Position numbers and translations under genes: made by a program. The notes under the pieces were generated by a model. That model did no database searches. It worked only from the letters and a program-made list of their open reading frames with translations, and had not been told where the DNA came from. From contig NZ_CP034783.1 in NCBI RefSeq assembly GCF_006094435.1, forward strand, positions 3,995,001-4,059,000: 64,000 nt of DNA, in the 5' to 3' direction. Shown here in pieces: positions 1 to 9,488 of this stretch. Each line of letters opens with the position of its first letter. Positions within the stretch are counted from its first letter, which is position 1. This DNA is from Pseudomonas sp. MPC6 (GTDB lineage: Bacteria; Pseudomonadota; Gammaproteobacteria; Pseudomonadales; Pseudomonadaceae).

Positions 1-1
1 C

Positions 2-256
2 CCGGACGTGGCGTTGTACAACACGATAGGTGAATTGAAATATGGCCTTGCTTACCCTGACGGGATACAGCAACGGGTCGACCCTAACCAGGTGCAACAT
101 TGGATGCGCGAGGCCCGCCGCAGCGGCTCGGTCGGGGTAGTCATGCGCGTCAAGGGTGATGAAGAACTGCAAGAAATCGAACGGCTGCCCAAAGATGGCA
201 AACGCTATGAACAAGGCAATCTGGTCATTCTGATTATCCCTCAGGGTACGTCATGA
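2..256 (+). CDS. arnT: ArnT C-terminus (partial at window edge)
   Basis: This is the last 84 codons of a gene that starts before the window; the frame is open from base 2 to the TGA at 254-256. ArnT is the inner-membrane transferase that moves 4-amino-4-deoxy-L-arabinose from undecaprenyl phosphate to lipid A, giving polymyxin resistance. The visible part is the soluble periplasmic C-terminal tail, with no membrane segment. I identify it from its tail and because it overlaps arnE by ATGA and is followed by arnF and ugd, the usual Pseudomonas arn order. The catalytic membrane domain is not in view. Confidence 0.85.
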   Translation, partial: PDVALYNTIGELKYGLAYPDGIQQRVDPNQVQHWMREARRSGSVGVVMRVKGDEELQEIERLPKDGKRYEQGNLVILIIPQGTS

Positions 257-597
257 GCCTGTTGTTGCTGCTGGCCGCCTGCGTGCTGACTTGCCTGGGT
301 CAGATTGCCCAGAAGTGCGCCGTGGAAAGTTGGCGCGCAAGGACGTCGGACTGGAGCGAGAAACTGCGCTCGCCGTGGCTGTGGCTGGCGCTCGGCGCTC
401 TGGGGTTGGGATTGCTGGTGTGGTTGCTGGTGTTGCAGCGCCTCGAAGTCGGCATTGCCTACCCGATGCTGAGCCTGAATTTCGTGCTGATCACCCTGGT
501 CGCCCGTTTCGTTTTCCACGAGACCATCGACCGTCGTCACTGGTTGGGCGTGACCCTGGTGATAGGCGGCGTGGTTCTGCTGGGGCAACACACATGA
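253..597 (+). CDS. arnE: 4-amino-4-deoxy-L-arabinose-phosphoundecaprenol flippase subunit ArnE
   Basis: A 114-residue EamA/SMR-like membrane protein with four hydrophobic segments (about residues 1-17, 37-57, 60-80 and 94-112). With ArnF it is thought to flip undecaprenyl-phosphate-aminoarabinose across the inner membrane for ArnT. Its ATG overlaps the arnT stop (ATGA), and its own stop overlaps the arnF start in the same way, so translation of the three genes is probably coupled. The length is normal for the family. No promoter is visible here; the operon promoter lies upstream of the window. Confidence 0.92.
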   Translation: MSLLLLLAACVLTCLGQIAQKCAVESWRARTSDWSEKLRSPWLWLALGALGLGLLVWLLVLQRLEVGIAYPMLSLNFVLITLVARFVFHETIDRRHWLGVTLVIGGVVLLGQHT

Positions 598-995
598 ACC
601 TTCATCGCGGAATCACCTTTGCGCTGGGCAGCGTGGTGCTGGTCAGTGCCGCGCAGTTGGGCATGCGCTGGAGCATGAGTCGCCTGCCTTTCCCTGAAAA
701 ATGGCTGACAGCGAGCGTCGATCTGATGGCGGTTGCTGTGGTTCTGATAGCTATGTTTGCCTACGCCTTGTCCATGCTGAGTTGGCTGGTTGCCCTGCGG
801 GACTTGCCGTTGGGCCGAGCCTACTCGCTGCTGAGCATCAGCTACGCCCTTGTCTACCTGCTGGCTGCCAGCGTGCCGGTGTTCAACGAAGATTTCAGCC
901 TCTCAAAAAGCCTGGGGGTGGCCCTGGTCATCCTCGGCGTCATCACCATCAACTATCGACCTGCTCACGCGCCCGAAATCAGGAGTGCCTCATGA
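594..995 (+). CDS. arnF: 4-amino-4-deoxy-L-arabinose-phosphoundecaprenol flippase subunit ArnF
   Basis: A 133-residue small multidrug-resistance-like membrane protein, partner of ArnE in flipping the aminoarabinose lipid carrier. Four hydrophobic stretches are visible (about residues 8-25, 42-66, 75-95 and 105-121). The start was chosen at 594 because this ATG overlaps the arnE stop; longer upstream starts in this frame would run inside arnE. The stop overlaps the ugd start (ATGA at 992-995). Length and position fit ArnF of other pseudomonads. Confidence 0.9.
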   Translation: MNLHRGITFALGSVVLVSAAQLGMRWSMSRLPFPEKWLTASVDLMAVAVVLIAMFAYALSMLSWLVALRDLPLGRAYSLLSISYALVYLLAASVPVFNEDFSLSKSLGVALVILGVITINYRPAHAPEIRSAS

Positions 996-2368
996 AAATC
1001 AGTGTATTTGGTAGCGGGTATGTTGGCCTGGTGCAGGCCGCAGTGCTGGCGGAAGTCGGCCACGACGTGGTCTGCATGGACATCGACGAAAAGAAAGTCG
1101 AGTTGCTGCAACAGGGCCACGTGAGCATTTTCGAACCGGGGCTCGCAAACCTGGTGCGTGAAGGCCTGGAAAGCAAGCGGCTGCAGTTCACCACCGATGA
1201 AAAACTCGCGGTGCAACACGGTCAGGTATTGTTCATCGCAGTCGGCACGCCGTCCCGGGACGATGGTTCGGCGGACCTGTGTTACGTGTTGTCGGTGGGC
1301 GAAGCCGTGGCCCGTCATCGCGAGCAACCGGTGATTCTGGTGGAGAAATCCACGGTTCCCGTGGGCACCGGTGATACCTTGCGCGCGCACATCGACAAGT
1401 GCCTGATCAAGGTCGGTCGGTTGCTGCAGTTCGAGATCGTCTCCAACCCGGAGTTCCTCAAGGAAGGCTCGGCCGTCGCCGATTGCCGGCGTCCAGACCG
1501 GATAGTCATCGGTTGCGAGCGTGATGACGTGCGCGACGTGATGCGGGAGCTTTATGCGCCGTTCAATCGCAACCATGACCGAATAATGTTCATGGATCTG
1601 CGCAGCGCCGAGCTGACCAAGTACGCCGCCAACTGCATGCTGGCGACCAAGATCAGCTTCATCAACCAGATCGCCGAACTGGCCGAACACCTCGGTGCCG
1701 ACATCGAATCGGTGCGCCTGGGCATCGGTGCCGACTCACGCATTGGCTACGATTTTATTTATGCCGGTTGTGGTTATGGCGGCTCGTGTTTCCCTAAGGA
1801 CATGCGCGCGCTGATCCACAGCGCACAACAAGCTCAATGCTCCAATGATCTATTGCAGGCAGTGGAAGCCATTAACCAGCGACAGAAAAATAAACTGTTC
1901 GAGCGCATCAATGCGTTCTACAAGGGTGATCTGCGTGGCAGAACATTTGCCGTGTGGGGCCTGGCATTCAAACCTAACACCGATGACATGCGAGATGCAC
2001 CAAGCCGGGTGCTCATGGAAGCGCTATGGGAAGTCGGCGCACATGTTCGGGCGTTCGATCCCGAGGCTATGCAACAGACCCAATCGTTGTATCAGGACCA
2101 ACCCAACCTGAGTCTGATGGGGACACCGGAAGCAACGCTCAGTGGTGCCGATGCACTGATCGTTTGCACCGAGTGGCAGCAGTTCAAGGCGCCGGATTTC
2201 GACTTCATCCACAAAAGGCTCAAAGCCCCTGTGATCTTCGATGGTCGCAACCTGTACGACGCAGAGCGTCTCGCACACCGGGGTTTCCAATACTTCCCGA
2301 TGGGGAGAGGCGATTCGTGCAGGTTGCCGATCCCACACCAAAAGTGGAATGCCAACGTCGCGCTGTGA
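992..2368 (+). CDS. ugd: UDP-glucose 6-dehydrogenase
   Basis: A 458-residue enzyme that oxidises UDP-glucose to UDP-glucuronate, the precursor of UDP-aminoarabinose for lipid A modification. The N-terminal Rossmann motif GSGYVG is at residues 7-12, the catalytic cysteine lies in GGSCFPKD (Cys266), and the conserved ELTKYAANC helix is near residue 210. The start at 992 is coupled to arnF by ATGA and places the Rossmann motif at the extreme N-terminus as expected; an upstream extension of the frame is arnF read out of frame. It is the last gene of this arn operon. A hairpin at 2479-2499 may end transcription. Confidence 0.95.
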   Translation: MKISVFGSGYVGLVQAAVLAEVGHDVVCMDIDEKKVELLQQGHVSIFEPGLANLVREGLESKRLQFTTDEKLAVQHGQVLFIAVGTPSRDDGSADLCYVLSVGEAVARHREQPVILVEKSTVPVGTGDTLRAHIDKCLIKVGRLLQFEIVSNPEFLKEGSAVADCRRPDRIVIGCERDDVRDVMRELYAPFNRNHDRIMFMDLRSAELTKYAANCMLATKISFINQIAELAEHLGADIESVRLGIGADSRIGYDFIYAGCGYGGSCFPKDMRALIHSAQQAQCSNDLLQAVEAINQRQKNKLFERINAFYKGDLRGRTFAVWGLAFKPNTDDMRDAPSRVLMEALWEVGAHVRAFDPEAMQQTQSLYQDQPNLSLMGTPEATLSGADALIVCTEWQQFKAPDFDFIHKRLKAPVIFDGRNLYDAERLAHRGFQYFPMGRGDSCRLPIPHQKWNANVAL

Positions 2369-2478
2369 TTATTGAAACCCGGGGCTGGCGTTACGTGGCG
2401 CAACGTTCACGGCACCGGGTTTATCAGGCGAGTTGATGGATGGAAGGCTTGTTTCGGCGGCTCAAATCACGATAACAG

Positions 2479-2505
2479 CGCTGGGCACCTTGCCCAGCGT
2501 TTAAA
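2479..2505. terminator. Bidirectional terminator hairpin
   Basis: Perfect 8-bp inverted repeat CGCTGGGC / GCCCAGCG with a 5-nt loop, followed on the + strand by TTTAAAT. It lies between the convergent ends of ugd (+) and the methyltransferase gene (-), touching the stop codon of the latter. It could end transcription from both sides. Confidence 0.65.
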
Positions 2506-3181
2506 TCTTGCGCAGAACGTAAACACGCCACATTGCATAAAACGGGATAAAGTCCGACTTGCTATCGATGGCGAATCCGGCCTGCTTGAATTCAGTTTCT
2601 GCGACGGATCGAGGGATAACAAACCTATTTTGGTATTCACTCTGCTCGCCTCTGGCCTTGCGCCGCTGTTCGTGGCGCCTTCGCTTCCATGACTTAAAGT
2701 TGCCATCGACCCACATCGACAAGATGACGGTGTCTCGTGTCACCCTATGAAACTCTTGTAGCATCGCCAATCGATGCGCAGATTCACCGATGTGATGAAT
2801 CAGTCGCATGCTGAAAATACAGTCGACCGAATTACCAGGTAGATCAATGGCAAACGCTGAAGTCTCGAGAGGCTTCACACGCTTGACTATATCGGCAGGT
2901 TGATTCTCCAGTGCGGTGGTAATCATATCCGGCGAATTGTCTGCGCCAATGATGATTCGATTAGAGTTTTCTGCAAGCAAAGGCCAGAACCGCCCCGCTC
3001 CGCATGGAAGGTCGAGAACCAGCCCAGGGTCTCCCGCCTTGTGCAACGCATCTCGCGCCATCTGTACGTCCCGATAATGGGACAATTTCCGCGACAGACC
3101 ATCCTGATGCTTCAGGTAGTATTTTTTTGCGTGATCTTTATCGTATTTTTCGGAAAATTTAAGTTTGACAGGGGCGCTCAT
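2501..3181 (-). CDS. Class I SAM-dependent methyltransferase
   Basis: A 226-residue protein with the methyltransferase core. Motif I reads LDLPCGAGRFWPLL (about residues 55-68), the acidic strand-2 end is GADNS (about 79-83), and there is a post-I region SVDCIFSMRLIHHIG (about 117-131). The substrate is unknown. The N-terminal 40 residues are charged and Lys-rich. The ATG at 3181 has a GGAGA ribosome site 7 nt upstream. Position beside the arn operon suggests an envelope or lipopolysaccharide role, but that is inference only. It is more AT-rich than its neighbours, which may mean later acquisition. Confidence 0.75.
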   Translation of the reverse strand: MSAPVKLKFSEKYDKDHAKKYYLKHQDGLSRKLSHYRDVQMARDALHKAGDPGLVLDLPCGAGRFWPLLAENSNRIIIGADNSPDMITTALENQPADIVKRVKPLETSAFAIDLPGNSVDCIFSMRLIHHIGESAHRLAMLQEFHRVTRDTVILSMWVDGNFKSWKRRRHEQRRKARGEQSEYQNRFVIPRSVAETEFKQAGFAIDSKSDFIPFYAMWRVYVLRKI

Positions 3182-3351
3182 TGGCGTTCTCCAGTGGCCA
3201 GAACAGTATGATAGTTGTCAGCCTGTCGCTGAAAGGTCAACGTGATGTGAATTTTCTGTAGTACTGACGCTGAGGTCGGCCCAACGATTAGTCTTGCGCA
3301 CGTTTTTGTGGTGACTAAGCCCGGAGGACTTAGTTGACTTACCCCTGCTTG

Positions 3352-3657
3352 TCAGCATCGATTTTGAGCGTAGCGCTGGACCAGTTGCATGCCAGCAATC
3401 GGCAAGCCTATTCCTGTAATACACAGACTCCAGATCAGGCCTTCGATACCAAAAGCAATCAACGCCCCACCAATGAATGTCGCGGGTAACACCGGGAACA
3501 ACAGTATAAAAATCATCAATGCGTGGGCACCCAAGAGACTCTTTAGACGGTCCTTAGCATTGAAAATGCAAACCATCCAAAACAACGCCCAAAATGCAAT
3601 AGTCGTCAAATAAAGGGCTAGACGAAGCAAATCCTCCACCATTCCGTATCCATGCAT
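3352..3657 (-). CDS. Small hypothetical membrane protein
   Basis: A 101-residue protein that I do not recognise. It has three strongly hydrophobic stretches (about residues 9-31, 45-62 and 68-90) and a short polar C-terminus. A strong ribosome site, AAGGAGAT, precedes the ATG at 3657 by 6 nt, which supports real translation. It is transcribed away from the response-regulator remnant and toward the methyltransferase. No function is assigned. Confidence 0.55.
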   Translation of the reverse strand: MHGYGMVEDLLRLALYLTTIAFWALFWMVCIFNAKDRLKSLLGAHALMIFILLFPVLPATFIGGALIAFGIEGLIWSLCITGIGLPIAGMQLVQRYAQNRC

Positions 3658-3916
3658 ACCCTATCTCCTTTTTGAATTTCGCTTTCGCCGCTGACCGTCC
3701 CCAGCGTAGACGAGTTTACTGAATAATGGTTTGCCGCCCAACGTGAGTGTGAAAGATTACTCAAATCATTCGTGCGCGACCGCTGAAACGCGGCAGAATA
3801 CAAATTCGAGGCTTTCGCTCGCGCATCGAATACGCAGGTACCCGAGATAGAAAATTTACCTCCCTCTACAACAGTCAGAGATTGTTCAACTTGATTAGAA
3901 GCATAAAGGCAATGCC

Positions 3917-4392
3917 ATGAACATATTAATTATCGAGGATAATCGCGACATTCACGACAATCTGATGGAGTTTTTCGTGCTCAAAGGCCACACCGTCGAG
4001 GGAGCACTTGATGGACTCAGCGGGCTTCATCTAGCCGCTTCGAAAGATTTCGATGCGATTGTCCTGGATGTCATGCTCCCAGGCATCGACGGCAACCAGA
4101 TCTGCCAAAGCTTGCGCGAGAATTCAAAATTCTGACATTGCCATTGTGATGTTGAGTGCGCGAGACCAACTGGAGGATCGCCTGGCCGGCTTCAAGGTCG
4201 GCGCTGACGATTACGTCACCAAGCCCTTTGCCATGTCCGAGATTCTTGCCACATCCTACTAGCAGTGACAGTCTTCGCAGTAATATCCACATGTTGAGAC
4301 GGGCATTGGATAAAGTCTTTGATGAACCACTGCGGCACACCGTACATGGGATTGGGTACAAGCTATGCGCCCTGAGCAGTAAGCATCTATAG
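3917..4392 (+). pseudogene. OmpR-family response regulator, frameshifted and internally deleted
   Basis: The N-terminal receiver domain starts MNILIIEDNRDIHD and keeps the phosphorylatable Asp in VLDVMLPG (residue 51). An extra T near 4134 stops the frame at 4135. The receiver continues in the next frame (AIVMLSARDQLEDRL, then DDYVTKPF with the conserved Lys) until a stop at 4262. A third frame then carries only the end of a winged-helix domain (SLRSNIHMLRRALDKVF, then HGIGYKL) to 4392. About 90 residues between receiver and C-terminal helix are missing. This looks like a dead regulator. Its original partner may have been the nearby sensor kinase, although they are not in one operon. Confidence 0.85.
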
Positions 4393-4430
4393 CGCAATAT
4401 GGCTAACACCGTCTGTGTAACCTGCTCAAT

Positions 4431-5111
4431 TTAAAGAGCATCAGCCAATTCTTTCCACTGTCCGGCATTCAATGATCCGAGAATCCTGGGTTCGTGCCTG
4501 CCATCCTCCTCGACGAACAGCGATTGCGTGTAAGCGCTGGAGCGTTGTCCCGCACGTACCCCCATCTGGCGCTCGAAATGATCGATACAACCGCTATGGG
4601 TGATTAGGATCAGATTCTCATTGCGGCTTTTATGAGCTGACACGGCATCTTTGAAGCCGCTATCGCATGCACTAACCCAATCCTGAGTCGTTACGGCCCG
4701 ACCCGATATCAGATCAGCTGTCTGCCGGGTGCGAGTCGAAGGACTGGCGATCATCCGGGCTTTATCAAGACCTAGTTGTCGTAAACCTGTACCGACCGCT
4801 ATCGCAGCATTACTACCATTGACGGTAATGCCTTCGGTGTCGCCCAGACAGGGGTTCGCCGATCGGTCACATCGTTCGGCGTGCCTCACCAGAACCACTA
4901 TGGAACCTTGCATCCATTTCTCTTTCAGCTGTGACTTGATCATGTTGTTGCCCGCGCCCAGATCCATCACAGGGGTCGCCGTCAAACACCATAAAACCAC
5001 TGTACCGAGCACGAGAGTGATGACTATCAGCGCAAGGTATTTGCCATGTAAGCGAAGAGAGTGCGGGACGAATCTTGAAATTAACGAGCCATCGATCGGG
5101 GTGCGGGGCAT
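4431..5111 (-). CDS. Membrane-anchored histidine phosphatase, Ais/PmrG-like
   Basis: A 226-residue histidine phosphatase superfamily member with one N-terminal membrane anchor (about residues 25-46) and the catalytic RHxER-type motif VRHAERC at residues 75-81. The second catalytic His is in LITHSGC near residue 170. In enteric bacteria the Ais/PmrG phosphatase acts on heptose phosphate of the lipopolysaccharide core and sits next to arn genes; location and topology here fit that role. The ATG at 5111 has no good ribosome site, but the membrane segment argues for a start at or near it. Function is inferred from family and context. Confidence 0.7.
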   Translation of the reverse strand: MPRTPIDGSLISRFVPHSLRLHGKYLALIVITLVLGTVVLWCLTATPVMDLGAGNNMIKSQLKEKWMQGSIVVLVRHAERCDRSANPCLGDTEGITVNGSNAAIAVGTGLRQLGLDKARMIASPSTRTRQTADLISGRAVTTQDWVSACDSGFKDAVSAHKSRNENLILITHSGCIDHFERQMGVRAGQRSSAYTQSLFVEEDGRHEPRILGSLNAGQWKELADAL

Positions 5112-5233
5112 ACCATCGAACCTGCAGCATCAGGACTTGGTGCCAGCCAGGGGGATCCCTTAGAACTCACCGTGCCATTAACGTCAAGATAAATGCGGCG
5201 CTGTGCTGGAGCAGTGAAAGCGATGTGAAAATA

Positions 5234-6538
5234 TCAGTAAACCTGGGAATTCACTGACCCAGCCAGCGACGACTGTGTCAGCTCAACGGTAAAACAACAG
5301 CCGTTGGGTTCCAGACTAGTAAGCTCCACCCGCCAGTTCTGCTTGTGACAGATTCGCTGAACCAGAGAAAGCCCTAGCCCGAGGCCCTCGCCGCGGCTCT
5401 CATCGCCCCTGACGAAAGGCTGAAACATCTCCTGTTGCTTTTCTAACGGAATGCCGATGCCGCTGTCTTCGACACTGAAACCTTGTTCACCCAGCGTCAA
5501 CCGAATGTAACCTCGATCCGTGTAGTGCCAGGCATTGCGCAACAAATTGCCCATGACCGACTGAAGAAACGTCAGATTATGGCGCTCCAGTGAAGTATGC
5601 CCACGGACATAGATGAACTCGATGCCTTTTTCACGAATCAACCGGCCCCATATTTCTACCAGGCCATCGGCGACTTCTTTTAACGTCGCGCTCGCCTCGC
5701 TGCCAGCGTCCTCACGAGCGCGTGCCAACATCAGAAACGTGTCGACCAGCTGCCGCATTTCTTCGCTGGCCCGGGCAATCCGGCCGACCTGGGCCGAGGA
5801 CCGCGGGTCCAGCGAGGGATTACTGAGTAGCTGTTCACAGGAACTGGCCAGCACCATCAATGGCGTATGTAATTCTTTGCTAACATCACTGGTAAAGAGC
5901 TTTTCCCTACCTACCGCGGCTCGTAACCGGCCTAGAGTCTGATCGAAGGACAATGCCAGTTCCCCGACTTCATCCACGGCATAATCGGGATGAAGCGGCG
6001 GCGCCAGATCAAGCAGTTGGTCGCGATGCCTCACCTGGCGTGCTAAGCGAATCACCGGGGCCATCACCCGCCGGGCCAGCAATCTGCCCAGCAATGTCGC
6101 CAGAGCAATGCTCAAGACGAAACCAACGAACACCACGGCAAACAGCACATGTTCACGTTGCTTGAGACTGAGTTTGTCACGCAATAAAACGTACTTCTGG
6201 CCATTTACCTCTCCGGCCATGACATAGAAGTCCTGACCCTGATATTGAATCTCCTGAAAACCCGGAGCCAGTGCTTCCAGCTTCGGGTCCATTGCCATAA
6301 GCCCCTGCCCGCCCTGGTAGAAAAACAGTTCATCCTTTTCCGGTTGATGGCTCCACTCGCTAGTGCTGTCCATCCGCAGTAAACGATTCAACCCCCCGCC
6401 CAGGCTGATGGCGGTGAGATTGCGCTCGACCACGTGTACCGTCGAGATAATCCCGACGGCAAAGACCCCCGCGACCAAAGCGCTCATCAGGGTAAATACG
6501 ATCACAATCCGTTTGGTCAAACTTTGTTTGAAATCCAT
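5234..6538 (-). CDS. Two-component sensor histidine kinase with altered H-box
   Basis: A 434-residue membrane kinase: membrane segment at about 11-33, periplasmic region about 35-128, second segment about 131-152, HAMP-like linker to about 205, H-box about 214-230, and ATPase domain with N-box NLLRNAWHY (about 333) and the G boxes DSGIGIP and GLGLGLSL. The H-box reads SKELHTPL, where the usual form is SHELRTPL. The phosphoacceptor position (221) is therefore Lys and a His lies three residues later (224). This may impair autophosphorylation. No intact response regulator lies beside it; a broken one is at 3917-4392. The ligand is unknown; arn proximity suggests cationic peptide or cation sensing. 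Confidence 0.85.
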   Translation of the reverse strand: MDFKQSLTKRIVIVFTLMSALVAGVFAVGIISTVHVVERNLTAISLGGGLNRLLRMDSTSEWSHQPEKDELFFYQGGQGLMAMDPKLEALAPGFQEIQYQGQDFYVMAGEVNGQKYVLLRDKLSLKQREHVLFAVVFVGFVLSIALATLLGRLLARRVMAPVIRLARQVRHRDQLLDLAPPLHPDYAVDEVGELALSFDQTLGRLRAAVGREKLFTSDVSKELHTPLMVLASSCEQLLSNPSLDPRSSAQVGRIARASEEMRQLVDTFLMLARAREDAGSEASATLKEVADGLVEIWGRLIREKGIEFIYVRGHTSLERHNLTFLQSVMGNLLRNAWHYTDRGYIRLTLGEQGFSVEDSGIGIPLEKQQEMFQPFVRGDESRGEGLGLGLSLVQRICHKQNWRVELTSLEPNGCCFTVELTQSSLAGSVNSQVY

Positions 6539-7068
6539 TCCGATGCGTTACTCCACTGCTGTTTTCAAACTGCGAACCTGTTGTAATCGAACCCCGTAGC
6601 GAAGTGCTCGACTAAGTCAGGACTGTATTGAGCTTGTCGGCATCGATGTGCAGCGCGGGCTCGATCATCCTTATTGAACCCACATCCAAACCACTGGCCT
6701 CTACCTGAGCAAGTAAATCGCGTTAATGGTCCGCAAGGAAGAATGGGCTTGGTTTTTTTTAAGGTCCTTCGCCGCATGCGTTGGAGTGCAACCTGTCATG
6801 CCTTCGTAACACCTGCCAAGCACAATGGGATCAGCCAAAGGGATTTGGCCACGTGTACAGAAAGCCCGGCCAATGAGCCGGGCTTTTTGTTTCTCCCCTC
6901 TACATTCTGTACAGACCCTGCCACTCGCCTCGACGGTGATTGTTGACCCAACGATACATGCCCATGCTGTCCGTGCGACCACCCATCAGCTCGATCCCGC
7001 GCCCGCCGCAGGCAACTAGACTTCACAGGGGGGATGAAATCAACGTACCTCAACTCAGGAGATCTGTG
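6539..7068. other. Intergenic region without a supported gene
   Basis: About 530 bases between the sensor kinase and the lipoprotein gene. Short open frames here lack ribosome sites and resemble no family I know. The only clear element is the hairpin at 6861-6890. The region may hold remains of a lost gene that the hairpin once ended. Confidence 0.5.
6861..6890 (+). terminator. Rho-independent terminator
   Basis: AAAGCCCGGC, loop CAATGA, then GCCGGGCTTTTT: a 9-10-bp stem followed by a T-run on the + strand. No convincing + strand gene lies just upstream, so it is either an orphan terminator or ends an unannotated short transcript. Confidence 0.75.
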
Positions 7069-7512
7069 ATGAACAGAACATCTTGGCTGGCGTTGGTGGT
7101 GGCAGCAGGGGCAATTTCAAGTTGCGCGAGCAGAACCGAGATTGTCGATGTCCCCCTTGAAGCTACCCCGCTAAACGCCGAGCATATCGCTCGAGCCACC
7201 CTCAGCCCGGTGGGCAACCAAACCAGCATCTGGCTCACCGTCGGTGGTGTCCCCCACGACATGGCCGTCTCCAGCCGCCTCGACACCGCCATCTACGCTG
7301 GCTCCTGCCAGCAGCTCAGCGCACAGCCTGCGTACAGGACCCGTCAGGCCAACAGCGTCGACTATCCATCGCTCGCCCCACGAACCAAGCATTGGGCCCA
7401 GGCACCGGTGGCGCTGAGCGAACTGACCCAGGGTGACTATGTGTTGCTCGTTCGCACCAGCCCGGCAGACGGCAGCCGCCCTCTTTTCTGCGGCAACATC
7501 AACGCGGGCTAG
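7069..7512 (+). CDS. Hypothetical lipoprotein
   Basis: A 147-residue protein with a lipoprotein signal: hydrophobic residues 5-15 and a lipobox ISSC with Cys19. The start at 7069 has a CAGGAGA ribosome site 7 nt upstream; longer forms of the frame would bury the signal peptide. The mature part has two Cys residues (in GSCQQL and LFCGN) that could form a disulfide. I do not recognise the family beyond a possible resemblance to small Pseudomonas envelope lipoproteins. It converges on cysQ. Confidence 0.7.
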   Translation: MNRTSWLALVVAAGAISSCASRTEIVDVPLEATPLNAEHIARATLSPVGNQTSIWLTVGGVPHDMAVSSRLDTAIYAGSCQQLSAQPAYRTRQANSVDYPSLAPRTKHWAQAPVALSELTQGDYVLLVRTSPADGSRPLFCGNINAG

Positions 7513-7537
7513 GGGCGAATCGAGCAAGCAGTTCGGT

Positions 7538-7571
7538 ACCGTGGCCTGTGCAACTTCAGCCAGGGCACGGT
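7538..7571. terminator. Hairpin between convergent genes
   Basis: ACCGTGGCCTG and CAGGGCACGGT pair over 11 bp with one mismatch and a 12-nt loop. It lies between the lipoprotein gene and cysQ. There is no T-run, so terminator function is only possible. Confidence 0.4.
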
Positions 7572-7581
7572 GACGCCTCGA

Positions 7582-8349
7582 TCACTGCAGTCCACGCGCG
7601 TAGAAATGCGGGTTGTCCAGGCCGGGCTTGCCATAGCGCAACGCATCGCCGGCCAGGGTGCAGACCTGTCCGCCGGCGGCGACCAGCACCGCATGCCCCG
7701 CGGCGATATCCCACTCCATGGTGCGTCCCAGGCGCGGATAAAGGTCCGCTTCGCCGGCCGCCACCAGGCAAATCTTCAGCGATGAGCCGGCACTTATCAG
7801 GGAGCGCACCTTGCGCCCGTCGAGGAATGCATCCAGCGCCTCGGCATCCCCATGGGAGCGGCTGGCAACCACGTCCATTCCCTCCTCCGTCACCGCCCGA
7901 CAATGGATGGCCTGGCGCTGTCCGGCCTGTTCGATAAAGGCTCCGCAATCCCGGGCACCGGCGAACAGGCGCTCCAGCGCGGGCGCCAGGACCACCCCCA
8001 GCACCGGTTCGCCGTTATCGATCAGGGCGATATTGACGGTGAACTCGCCGTTGCGATTGATGAACTCCTTGGTGCCATCCAGCGGGTCCACCAGCCAGAA
8101 ACGCCGGCCCACCTCGGGCACCTGGCCAGCGGCGGCGGCTTCTTCGGAAATCACCGGAATCTGCGGTGTGCGCGCCGCCAAGGCCTGCAGAATCAGGGTC
8201 TCGGCGCGCTCGTCAGCTTCGGTCACCGGGGAGGTGTCGACTTTCCCGCGCACCTCGAAATCCGAGCGGTACACCTCCATCACCAACTCGCCCGCCGCGC
8301 GGGCAATACCGATGACATCTTCGAGCAGAACAGCCATTGACTCGTTCAT
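7582..8349 (-). CDS. cysQ: 3'(2'),5'-bisphosphate nucleotidase CysQ (second-copy type)
   Basis: A 255-residue inositol-monophosphatase-fold enzyme. CysQ hydrolyses PAP (3'-phosphoadenosine 5'-phosphate), the by-product of PAPS-using reactions, to AMP. Metal-binding motifs are visible: the acidic pair ISEEAA (Glu69, Glu70), [10 protein letters not shown] (Asp88, Asp91) and the C-terminal [11 protein letters not shown]. The ATG at 8349 has an AGGAG site 8 nt upstream; a longer frame runs into the promoter region. It is divergent from cysD/cysNC. Beside PAPS-making genes and a sulfotransferase, a PAP-recycling role makes sense. Pseudomonads normally carry another cysQ elsewhere (general knowledge, not seen here). 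Confidence 0.9.
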   Translation of the reverse strand: MNESMAVLLEDVIGIARAAGELVMEVYRSDFEVRGKVDTSPVTEADERAETLILQALAARTPQIPVISEEAAAAGQVPEVGRRFWLVDPLDGTKEFINRNGEFTVNIALIDNGEPVLGVVLAPALERLFAGARDCGAFIEQAGQRQAIHCRAVTEEGMDVVASRSHGDAEALDAFLDGRKVRSLISAGSSLKICLVAAGEADLYPRLGRTMEWDIAAGHAVLVAAGGQVCTLAGDALRYGKPGLDNPHFYARGLQ

Positions 8350-8376
8350 GGGGTTTCTCCTGTTTTTGTTCTTCGT

Positions 8377-8393
8377 ATGGTCCATACGGCCTA
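8377..8393. promoter_or_regulatory. Putative steroid-regulon operator S1
   Basis: ATGGTCCATACGGCCTA matches the 17-bp consensus ATCGTCYNNNCGGACTA with two mismatches. It lies between divergent cysQ and the HTH-cysD unit, 82 bp before the GTG at 8475 and only 28 bp before the cysQ start. This is the site that would place the sulfation genes under the same control as the steroid genes. Confidence 0.55.
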
Positions 8394-8474
8394 TGCGCCG
8401 TTTTCCGGATCGGGGAACAGTACAGACATCCGCAACAGCGCCAATCAGCAAATGGATGTTTAACAGGAGTTCCT

Positions 8475-9488
8475 GTGCCCCACGGCAATCAGCTATCCGT
8501 TCCTCAGATCAACACACTCCGCCTACGCGCCGTGCAGTTGCGCATCGCCGGTAGCACGCTCAAAACCATCAGCCAGGACACAGGACTCTCTTCCCCGACC
8601 ATCATCGCCGCCTACAAGGCCTGGCAAGCCGGCGGCTGGAATGCCGTGCCCGTGCGCGACCGCGGGCGCAAGCAAGGCGAAGGCCGCAGCCTCTCTGCCG
8701 AGCAGGAACGGCACATCTACCAACTGCTGGTCAGCACACTGCCGGAACGGCACCAGTTACCGTTCCTGCTCTGGCAGCTGGAGGCCATGCAGGCACTGGT
8801 CAAGCGTCTGCATGGCATCGACTTGCCGGAGCGCACCGCCGCCCATTATTTGCAACGCTGGCAGCTCAATGCCGAGCGCCCGGCCAAACGTGTCGCCAAG
8901 GCTTCGCCGGCCGTGCAGCGCTGGTACCGCAGCACCTACGAACACATCCTTGACCAGGCTCGCGCACAGAACGGCGAGATCCTCTGGATCGACGACTACG
9001 GTGCACCCAACGACCAGGGCAAACTCAGTTATGGCGTACTGCGCGCTGTCAGCAATCGCGGCAAGGTCCTCTGGCTGCCTTACGAAGACGGGCTGCGCGC
9101 GCCTCATCTGGTGGAGTTCTTCGACCGCCTGCATCGCTGCGCCGAACGCAAGGTGATCGCGCTGCTCTCGGGCATGCACTGGCAACGCGCGGCCGCCTTC
9201 ATCACCTGGGCCGGCGAGCACGCCGACCGGCTGCTTCTGTTTCACCTGCCGCAAGCCAGCGAAATGCTCAGCGGCGCCCGCGAGCTGGCGACCCACATCG
9301 GCCAGCAAGCTGCGCGCAGCAGCCATGACGATGCGCTCGACAACATGACCGGTGTCGCGCCCACCCTGCCCCCCAACCCCATGCTGCAGATGTTGCGCCT
9401 GATGTTAAAACATCAAGTCGCGCATAAGTCCGAACCGCGGCAGTTGTACGTTGATAAGCGACAACAACAAAAAGCGAAAGGAAGATCT
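8475..9488 (+). CDS. Transposase-derived helix-turn-helix domain in frame with CysD
   Basis: A GTG at 8475 with AGGAG 5 nt upstream opens a frame of 338 codons that reaches the cysD ATG without any stop, so a product from 8475 would be a 637-residue fusion ending with CysD. Residues about 15-75 are an IS630-type helix-turn-helix ([19 protein letters not shown]). Residues about 160-300 resemble an IS630/DDE core, with the first acidic motif LWIDDYG, but the second Asp region reads LLSGMHWQ and the Glu region is not recognisable. It looks like a domesticated, inactive transposase that may bind DNA or help CysD. Separate translation of cysD at 9489 is also possible. Confidence 0.6.

Noticed and set aside
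2372..2692. 106-residue + strand ORF after ugd
   Set aside because: It runs through the terminator hairpin and antisense to the methyltransferase gene.
6674..6946. Short + strand ORF before the terminator at 6861
   Set aside because: The frame runs through the hairpin, has no ribosome site and no similarity that I recognise.
8475..9488. Active IS630 insertion sequence
   Set aside because: No terminal inverted repeats or TA duplication were found and catalytic residues seem lost, so it is treated as a domesticated domain.
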